A stretch of DNA of 10,195 nucleotides, taken from NCBI GenBank assembly GCA_947311605.1, contig CAMZLC010000166.1, forward strand, positions 1-10,195, written 5' to 3'. A program made the translations under genes and the position numbers. This DNA is from an uncultured Sulfurovum sp. (GTDB lineage: Bacteria > Campylobacterota > Campylobacteria > Campylobacterales > Sulfurovaceae). This document shows positions 6,549 to 10,195 of the stretch, piece by piece. How positions within the stretch are numbered: position 1 is the stretch's first letter; each line of letters starts with the position of its first letter. The notes below the pieces were generated by a model. That model did not search any database, was not told the DNA's origin, and was given only the letters and a program-made list of their open reading frames with translations.

Positions 6549-6910
6549 GAGGTCCCCTCCGTATCACAAGCGATGGTTATCCCCTGCGTTTCGGCGACCA
6601 CTCCACCCCATGCCTGCAAGCGCTCAAAGATCGGGATCAGTGCTGCACCGTTCTGGGTAATCGTATATTCTACTTTGGGAGGGACGACAGGATAGACCTT
6701 GCGACTGACCAGACCATTTTTCTCCAGATCTCTCAGGGTCTGGGTGAGCATTTTCTGTGTAATGCCGCCAATTTTTTTACGAATTTCACCATAACGGAGT
6801 GTCTCTTTGCTCAGGTAGTAAAGTACCAGTGATTTCCACTTGCCAGAGACCATGTCCAGGGCAAATTCGAAAGAGCATTGATAGATTTTCGTATCAGTTT
6901 TTTCTGCCAT
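6545..6910 (-). CDS. HxlR-family winged-helix transcriptional regulator
   Basis: A 121-residue cytoplasmic DNA-binding protein. The single HxlR domain runs from about residue 11 to 103: Cys12 in the QCSFEFALD start segment, GKWKSLVLYYL (23-33), RYGEIRKKIGGITQKMLTQTLRDLEKNGLV (39-68, the recognition helix and wing region), and VEYTITQNG (80-88). An N-terminal cysteine at this position is the redox or electrophile sensor in several characterised members (for example B. subtilis YodB and HypR). The ATG has AAAGGAAA nearby upstream. It is divergent from the nitroreductase gene with about 100 bp between starts and co-transcribed with the flavoprotein gene, the classic HxlR arrangement, suggesting that it controls both directions. 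Confidence 0.92.
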   Translation of the reverse strand: MAEKTDTKIYQCSFEFALDMVSGKWKSLVLYYLSKETLRYGEIRKKIGGITQKMLTQTLRDLEKNGLVSRKVYPVVPPKVEYTITQNGAALIPIFERLQAWGGVVAETQGITIACDTEGTS

Positions 6911-6950
6911 TAGTTTCCTTTTGGTATGTATGATACTTTTTAAATAGTTC

Positions 6951-6980
6951 TTGACATCATAGCATATAAACTGCTACAGT
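6951..6980 (+). promoter_or_regulatory. Nitroreductase promoter
   Basis: TTGACA (6951-6956) is a perfect -35, followed after 18 bp by the hexamer TACAGT (6975-6980) preceded by TGC (extended -10). The predicted transcript begins near 6987, which leaves too short a leader for the ATG at 6992 but a normal one for the ATG at 7010. Confidence 0.6.
6956..6964 (-). promoter_or_regulatory. Promoter of the HxlR regulator-flavoprotein operon
   Basis: The minus strand reads TGCTATGAT (6964 to 6956), identical to the extended -10 of the HTH protein-antiporter operon. It overlaps the -35/spacer of the divergent nitroreductase promoter, so the two promoters occupy the same DNA and would compete or be controlled together. 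Confidence 0.5.
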
Positions 6981-6981
6981 T
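6969..6981. promoter_or_regulatory. Candidate operator AACTG-CTA-CAGTT in the divergent promoter region
   Basis: A perfect 5-bp inverted repeat with a 3-bp spacer covers the -10 of the nitroreductase promoter and lies close behind the -10 of the divergent regulator promoter. A dimeric winged-helix repressor bound here would block the nitroreductase and probably its own gene. Assignment to the HxlR regulator is inference from position. Confidence 0.4.
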
Positions 6982-7009
6982 ACACAAATAGATGATACGA
7001 AGGATGGAG

Positions 7010-7639
7010 ATGGACAATGATTTTAGCAAAGCCATGGAGTTCAGGCACGCCTGCAAGCGTTTTGATGGGGCAAAAAAGATCAGCGAATCGGAGCTGACAT
7101 TTATCCTGGAGGCAGGTCGCAGGTCACCCTCCTCTTTTGGACAGGAGCCGTGGCGGTTTCTGGTCATTACCGATGCGGAACTCAAGACCAAGCTGCGCCC
7201 TCTCTGTTGGGATCAGCAACAGGTCACCAGCTGCTCACATCTCGTTGTGATACTGGCGGCTATCGAAAGCGTCAGACCCTCCTCCGGCATCCCTGCGAAA
7301 CGCTTTGGCAGACGACCCCTGCCGCCAGAACAGATAGAGGCCTATCTCAAGCGCTACAGCACACACCTCAGCGATACGTTGAGCAGTGATGCAAAAACAT
7401 ATGCCTGGACAGCCAGACAATGCTATATCGCTGCTGCCAATATGATGACCGGAGCTGCCAGTATCGGCATAGATTCCTGTCCCATGGAAGGGTTTGAAAA
7501 AGAGAAGATCGAGCATGTTTTGGCACTGGATACCACGCAATGGCAGGTAGCGCTGATCCTGCCATTTGGATACAGGATCGATGCGCAATCAACACAACTG
7601 AGATTACCACTGGAAGAAATAGTGGAGTATCTTAGCTAA
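7010..7639 (+). CDS. NfsB-like FMN-dependent NAD(P)H nitroreductase
   Basis: A 209-residue cytoplasmic flavoenzyme of the nitroreductase family, expected to reduce nitroaromatics, quinones or similar acceptors with NAD(P)H. FMN-binding features are FRHACKRFD (11-19, Arg12), SPSSFGQEPWRF (39-50), and the late segment GIDSCPMEGF (153-162). Total length is close to the 217 of E. coli NfsB. Upstream in-frame ATGs exist at 6992 and 7004; 7010 is chosen because AAGGA ends five bases before it and the predicted transcription start is near 6987. It is divergent from the HxlR-family regulator and its 3' end overlaps that of the convergent hotdog gene by four bases. The physiological substrate is unknown. 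Confidence 0.92.
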   Translation: MDNDFSKAMEFRHACKRFDGAKKISESELTFILEAGRRSPSSFGQEPWRFLVITDAELKTKLRPLCWDQQQVTSCSHLVVILAAIESVRPSSGIPAKRFGRRPLPPEQIEAYLKRYSTHLSDTLSSDAKTYAWTARQCYIAAANMMTGAASIGIDSCPMEGFEKEKIEHVLALDTTQWQVALILPFGYRIDAQSTQLRLPLEEIVEYLS

Positions 7640-8052
7640 TCAATTTTTTGCACAAACCAGCTAAACTCGCCAGACATGACCAACGTATCGGTATCGTCTG
7701 ATAAGGTCACCGTGACAGTAACCGTCGCCCTTCCCTTTCTCTCTAATCGAGTGACGAATCGCTCCTTTCCCTCTGAACTGACCGAAGCAGTGGCGTGTAC
7801 CGTAGTACTTGCCGGCGCATGATATTTGACAGCTGAACTCCTCAGTAGAGGCAGTACGGCGGGTGGCGAATCTCCCGCAAAGAGTGCCTGTAGACAGAGC
7901 CCACTCTGCGTCTCTGCCAGTGCGAACAGTGCGGCAGCATGCATGGTACCGACATGATTGTGCATACACGCGCTGCTTGGCAGTAGCAGCTCACCATCCG
8001 CCGCATACGCCATGCCTATATGCTTCACAAAGGGTATCTCCAGAACATTCAT
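7636..8052 (-). CDS. Hotdog-fold thioesterase-like protein (PaaI/DUF4442 type)
   Basis: A 138-residue protein with the single hotdog domain of PaaI-like acyl-CoA thioesterases. The central helix segment HNHVGTMHAAALFALAETQSG (31-51) carries the conserved N-H-x-G-x-x-H pattern (Asn32, His33, Gly35, His38) and the acidic Glu47 expected of the active-site region. The rest shows alternating beta-strand patterns (AVKYHAPA, VTVTVTLSD, GEFSWFV). The ATG overlaps the stop of the AhpD-like gene by four bases (ATGA), so the pair is translationally coupled. Its 3' end overlaps the convergent nitroreductase gene by four bases, leaving no space for a terminator between them. The natural thioester substrate is unknown; it could serve to clear a toxic or aberrant acyl-CoA. 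Confidence 0.8.
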   Translation of the reverse strand: MNVLEIPFVKHIGMAYAADGELLLPSSACMHNHVGTMHAAALFALAETQSGLCLQALFAGDSPPAVLPLLRSSAVKYHAPASTTVHATASVSSEGKERFVTRLERKGRATVTVTVTLSDDTDTLVMSGEFSWFVQKID

Positions 8053-8558
8053 GCCAGATATGCCTCCAGAATCTTGTGAAACTTGAACAGAAATGCCGCA
8101 TGGTCCAGCACATCGAAGATATCCGCATCACTCCAACCCGCACGATACAGCGTCTCCAGCACCCCTGCCGTCAGTCCCGCCGGATCCTCCATAGCATCCA
8201 GTGCGGCGACAAAGAGCATACCATGCCGTGCATCCATCGGCAGTGCCTCCCGTGAAGCCGCCACGGCATCAAGCTGCTCCGACGTGTACCCTCTGCTCAG
8301 CAGATAGGCATGATTGAACCGCTCACAATAGCCAAATCCATGCATACACGCAGTCACATAGCGCAAAAAGGCAAAAAGATCCGGATCGATGTGCGTATGG
8401 CCGGAGAGATAGTTGATCTCCTCCATAAACATTTTGAAGCGCACAGGATTGATGCCCGCGTAGAGCTTCCAGTGAGGCGGCACCTCTCCCCGCTTCATTT
8501 TGATACCCCGGAGTATGATCTGCATCTCGCGGTTTGGCTTGGGATCTATGATAAACAT
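8049..8558 (-). CDS. AhpD-like (carboxymuconolactone decarboxylase superfamily) protein
   Basis: A 169-residue, mostly helical protein. The segment LRYVTACMHGFGYCERFNHAYLLSRGYTSEQLDAV (65-99) resembles the AhpD/CMD core helix in which a Tyr-Cys pair precedes a His or Asn and a loop leading to an acidic helix. It carries Cys71 and Cys78, six residues apart, rather than the CxxC of classical AhpD, so a peroxidase or disulfide-reductase role is uncertain. A second helical repeat (ALDAMEDPAGLTAGVLETLYRAGWSDADIFDVLDHAAF) follows, as in two-domain family members. The ATG has AAGGAG seven bases upstream, an excellent site. It heads a two-gene operon with the hotdog gene. A NemR-like palindrome covers its promoter. 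Family assignment is from pattern only. Confidence 0.6.
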   Translation of the reverse strand: MFIIDPKPNREMQIILRGIKMKRGEVPPHWKLYAGINPVRFKMFMEEINYLSGHTHIDPDLFAFLRYVTACMHGFGYCERFNHAYLLSRGYTSEQLDAVAASREALPMDARHGMLFVAALDAMEDPAGLTAGVLETLYRAGWSDADIFDVLDHAAFLFKFHKILEAYLA

Positions 8559-8590
8559 TGGGGGGCTCCTTCTGGACCGTTTGATTTACC

Positions 8591-8596
8591 AGTATA
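8591..8596 (-). promoter_or_regulatory. -10 of the AhpD-like/hotdog operon promoter
   Basis: The minus strand reads TATACT (8596 to 8591), 32 bp before the start codon. The corresponding -35 position (8614-8619) falls inside the palindrome at 8615-8630, so a protein bound to that palindrome would occlude the promoter. Confidence 0.4.
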
Positions 8597-8614
8597 GGAG
8601 TTTACTGCTTAGAG

Positions 8615-8630
8615 TAGACTGATTGGTCTA
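8615..8630. promoter_or_regulatory. TetR/NemR-type operator palindrome
   Basis: The sequence TAGACTGATTGGTCTA contains perfect arms TAGAC and GTCTA around a 6-bp centre. On the minus strand it reads TAGACC-AATC-AGTCTA, one base off the palindrome TAGACC-N4-GGTCTA that I recall as the NemR box, a TetR-family site controlling electrophile-detoxification genes in E. coli. It sits at the -35 position of the AhpD-like gene promoter. Confidence 0.55.
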
Positions 8631-8639
8631 GTTTTTATT

Positions 8640-8736
8640 TTGATCCTCATTTCGGCAATCTTATGTTCTTATCTCTTCACCACCCGATACACACACTTCT
8701 TCCCCCTCTTCTCAAATATTTATCTCCCTCCTCTAG
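8640..8736. other. Intergenic strand-biased purine/pyrimidine tract
   Basis: The gap between the AhpD-like promoter and the transglutaminase-like gene stop is strongly pyrimidine-rich on the plus strand (runs such as CTTCTTCCCCCTCTTCTC) and purine-rich on the minus strand. No credible reading frame with a ribosome binding site, and no clear terminator hairpin, was found. Confidence 0.5.
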
Positions 8737-9315
8737 TTATACACATCTCACATCAGGAAAGTGACAAATCATCTTATCATAACTCTTATACTTCTGCAAC
8801 GCTTCTATTACTTCAGGCAGAGGATCACAAAGATTTTCAGGCAGGTCAAACTCACCCTCACCTGTCTCAAATGCCAATTTTTCATCTGGCGGTGTAAACT
8901 GTGCATCAGCACCCTCTTTATTGCCCCTTGCATCGATCCGATACCAGCCATGCTCTTTGAGATAGATCCAGTTAAGCCCATGCAGACAATAGATATCCTT
9001 CTTATACTCTGAACAGCTCAACCTCTGATAGGCAAATCCAGTGGGGATACCATTGGCACGAAGCAATGCTGCCAATAAAATAGCCTTGGCATAACACCAT
9101 CCCGTTTGATACTCCAACACTTCTGACGCTTTACGGGTAGTAGGAATATCACTGGGATAATCCCCACTATGCTTGATCTCATCACGCACAAATTCAAAAC
9201 AAGCCCTGGCTATCTCTTCGTCATCTTTGCAAGCAAACGAGAGTTTATGTGCTTGGTCTTGAACACTTATTTGATGATAATCAATGATATCTGTTGCTTT
9301 TAGGTAATCTTGAAT
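8737..9315 (-). CDS. Transglutaminase-like (cysteine protease fold) protein, probable ATT start
   Basis: A protein of the transglutaminase-like superfamily with its triad in order. Counted from the proposed start, Cys74 is in TGWCYAKA, His112 in YCLHGLNW and Asp128 in WYRIDARGN. Members act as proteases, transglutaminases or amidases; the target here is unknown. The frame is open far upstream of the first usual start codon (GTG at 9189), and the extra 42 residues (DYLKATDIIDYHQ and CKDDEEIARACFEFVRDEIKHSGD) look like the conserved N-terminal helices of this family. There is no ATG, GTG or TTG in that stretch, but AAAGGA lies six bases before an ATT at 9315, two bases after the stop of the upstream gene. 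That gives 192 residues. A GTG start at 9189 has no ribosome binding site. It shares the transcript of the GyrI-like gene. Confidence 0.75.
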   Translation of the reverse strand: MQDYLKATDIIDYHQISVQDQAHKLSFACKDDEEIARACFEFVRDEIKHSGDYPSDIPTTRKASEVLEYQTGWCYAKAILLAALLRANGIPTGFAYQRLSCSEYKKDIYCLHGLNWIYLKEHGWYRIDARGNKEGADAQFTPPDEKLAFETGEGEFDLPENLCDPLPEVIEALQKYKSYDKMICHFPDVRCV

Positions 9316-9317
9316 TT

Positions 9318-9761
9318 TTAATCCTTTATAGCGATATAAATTACAGTTTTACTCTCACTCAGATAGAGTTCATAGTCTGTTGTAAATGCCCTCTTCTCTT
9401 TGCAATTCTCATCAGCAAAATATGCCCATATCTCACCCCAAGTATCTATGACGGCTTGTGGTAACTCGCCATCTGCCTTAAAACACAAATAGTTCCCTGC
9501 TTCCAATGTCACTTTTTCTAATGTTGCGTTCTCCACAACACTACCTGCAAAGACATCAAACTCACCAAAAGCATCTGATTCATAGTTAGCATAAACACCA
9601 TACGCCTCTGTTCCTTGTGGTAAAGTGGGAGCAATACTTGAAAAATACTCACCCCACATTTTGCCTATCTTAGCTGTTTGAGGGTTCATCTCATCTTCAT
9701 TTTTTGTTCTTACTTTAAGACCGTATATGGTTTTACTCTCTTGGGTCATTTTTTTCATCAT
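9318..9761 (-). CDS. GyrI-like/AraC effector-binding domain protein
   Basis: A 147-residue stand-alone small-molecule-binding domain of the SOUL/GyrI-like type (PF06445 or the integron-associated PF14526 relative), with no DNA-binding domain attached. Visible are the opening strand TIYGLKVRTKNEDEM, the helix TAKIGKMWGEYFSS (29-42), YGVYANYESDAFGEFDVFAG (54-73), the strand LEAGNYLCFKADGELPQAVIDTWGEIWAYF (87-115) and RAFTTDYELYL (124-134), whose Glu131 corresponds to the ligand-contacting glutamate of the family. Such proteins bind hydrophobic cations or drugs; the ligand here is not known. Two ATG codons occur in tandem at the start; the second (9756-9758) has better spacing (six bases) from AAAGGA. 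It heads an operon with the transglutaminase-like gene. Confidence 0.78.
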   Translation of the reverse strand: MMKKMTQESKTIYGLKVRTKNEDEMNPQTAKIGKMWGEYFSSIAPTLPQGTEAYGVYANYESDAFGEFDVFAGSVVENATLEKVTLEAGNYLCFKADGELPQAVIDTWGEIWAYFADENCKEKRAFTTDYELYLSESKTVIYIAIKD

Positions 9762-9780
9762 TTATCCTTTTATTTTACCT

Positions 9781-9789
9781 ATTGTAGCA
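9781..9789 (-). promoter_or_regulatory. Extended -10 promoter of the GyrI-like/transglutaminase-like operon
   Basis: The minus strand reads TGCTACAAT (9789 to 9781), a strong extended -10 located 19 bp before the start codon region. No -35 is recognisable at the expected distance. It repeats the TGCTA-type -10 used by other genes of the window. Confidence 0.5.
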
Positions 9790-9830
9790 CATTATGGACA
9801 ATGCATTAGAGTGTATAAAATATTTGATTT

Positions 9831-10067
9831 TTAACCATTTATACCAACCAACTGCTCCATCGCTTTTTTCTCTTTTCCAGATAATTTTACCAAAATCTCT
9901 GATGCTTGGTTTATATATTTTATATCTTTTGTATCTCCTGCTTTGTCAAATAAATTTGATATTTCCGACCAAAATTTAGCTATTTCGACAAATTGGGCAT
10001 GAGATTTTTTTAAACATTCGATTTTCAGTAGACCATAGCTCTTTTTTAAAAAATCTCTGTAAAAATT
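9831..10067 (-). pseudogene. 5'-truncated gene remnant, possibly BtrH/DUF4872-type C-terminus
   Basis: The minus strand is open for 78 codons between an in-frame TAA at 10068-10070 and a stop at 9831-9833, with no ATG, GTG or TTG near the beginning. The reading nevertheless looks like genuine protein: it begins NFYRDFLKKSYGLLK, continues with an amphipathic helix (AQFVEIAKFWSEISNLFDKAG) and ends with a second helix rich in Glu/Lys (NQASEILVKLSGKEKKAME). The pattern of two helices with IA-x-W near the first resembles the C-terminal DUF4872 part of BtrH-like proteins as I remember it. I read it as the 3' remnant of a gene whose front has been lost at about 10067. Family assignment is tentative; coding character is moderately supported. 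A very rare start is the alternative. Confidence 0.4.
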
Positions 10068-10073
10068 TTACAG
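10057..10073 (-). terminator. Palindrome CTGTAAAA-A-TTTTACAG, possible terminator of the MmcQ-like gene
   Basis: A perfect 8-bp inverted repeat with one central base starts 27 bp downstream of the MmcQ-like stop. In that gene's direction it is followed three bases later by six T residues, so it could form a weak AT-rich rho-independent terminator. It also marks the point where the remnant reading frame begins, so it may instead be a recombination or insertion scar, or an operator. Confidence 0.4.
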
Positions 10074-10100
10074 GTCGAAACTACTCTTGGATTGCGAACT

Positions 10101-10195
10101 TTATCCCAATGCCTCCCTCTGCTTCTTTGTCAAAGATTTATAAACAAGTTCATATGAATGGTCTATTAACTCTTTAGCCAATTCTTCATCTACAT
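10101..10195 (-). CDS. C-terminal end of an MmcQ/YjbR-family protein (partial)
   Basis: The last 30 residues of a gene that enters from the right edge, ending in a TAA at 10101-10103. The segment VDEELAKELIDHSYELVYKS followed by LTKKQREALG matches the conserved C-terminal helix of the MmcQ/YjbR family, in which the motif DHSY-(D/E)-L-V is typical. These are small CyaY-like-fold proteins, often described as DNA-binding, with unclear physiological role. Most of the gene, including its start and regulatory region, lies outside the window. Confidence 0.7.
   Translation of the reverse strand, partial: VDEELAKELIDHSYELVYKSLTKKQREALG

Noticed and set aside
6924..6936. GTATGTATGATAC as the HxlR operator
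   Set aside because: Only 4-bp arms, and it lies in the regulator's leader rather than over a promoter. Kept as a second choice behind the 6969-6981 repeat.
6992..7009. Start of the nitroreductase at the ATG at 6992 or 7004
   Set aside because: The predicted transcription start near 6987 leaves almost no leader, and AAGGA is placed to serve the ATG at 7010.
8640..8897. An 85-codon plus-strand frame starting in the intergenic tract
   Set aside because: It has no ribosome binding site, low complexity (Ser/Tyr/Leu/His), and runs antisense into the transglutaminase-like gene.
8737..9189. Start of the transglutaminase-like gene at the GTG ending at 9189
   Set aside because: No ribosome binding site precedes it, and it would remove about 42 residues that resemble the conserved N-terminal part of the family. 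The ATT at 9315 with AAAGGA is preferred, with some reserve.
1..10195. CRISPR array, tRNA, rRNA or transposase genes
   Set aside because: No regularly spaced repeats, no cloverleaf-like segments with conserved tRNA arms, and no transposase motifs were seen on either strand.

Overview
The window is a gene-dense, chromosomal stretch of about 10.2 kb that looks like a free-living member of the Campylobacterota (a Sulfurovum- or Sulfurimonas-like organism is my best guess). The basis is general protein character, a diaminopimelate epimerase with the GNATR form of its first active-site motif, a short winged/HTH plus coiled-coil protein of the kind common in that phylum, and promoters built on a T-rich stretch plus an extended -10 rather than a -35. 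The genus is inference only; no marker gene is present. No rRNA, tRNA, CRISPR array or transposase gene was seen.

Positions 1-3201 (minus strand) hold a cell-envelope/cofactor operon: a YcbB-type L,D-transpeptidase, dephospho-CoA kinase (coaE) and diaminopimelate epimerase (dapF). DapF makes meso-diaminopimelate, the residue that L,D-transpeptidases cross-link, so two of the three act on the same wall chemistry. The operon continues off the left edge: a ribosome binding site for a further gene overlaps the dapF stop. Positions 3278-5093 (minus) hold a ChaA-type Ca2+/H+ antiporter translationally coupled to an HTH/coiled-coil protein of unknown function, and behind them pcm (protein-L-isoaspartate methyltransferase). 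A terminator and a promoter are fused in the short gap before the transpeptidase gene.

Positions 5788-5952 hold a long imperfect palindrome with 15-bp perfect ends in a CTAG context. It resembles a miniature inverted-repeat transposable element (MITE). Its outer edge supplies the stop codon of the neighbouring flavoprotein gene.

Positions 5949-8558 are a redox/electrophile-response cluster: an HxlR-family regulator and a coupled FMN split-barrel protein on the minus strand, a divergent NfsB-like nitroreductase on the plus strand, and, convergent to it, a two-gene operon for an AhpD-like protein and a hotdog thioesterase-like protein. The divergent promoter region carries an inverted repeat over the nitroreductase -10, and the AhpD-like gene has a TetR/NemR-type palindrome over its promoter, although no TetR gene lies in the window.

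From about 8640 to the right end the DNA is visibly more AT-rich and looks like accessory DNA. It contains a transglutaminase-like gene whose full-length reading needs a rare ATT start, a GyrI-like effector-binding protein, a 5'-truncated remnant of what looks like a BtrH/DUF4872-type gene, and the 3' end of an MmcQ/YjbR-family gene.
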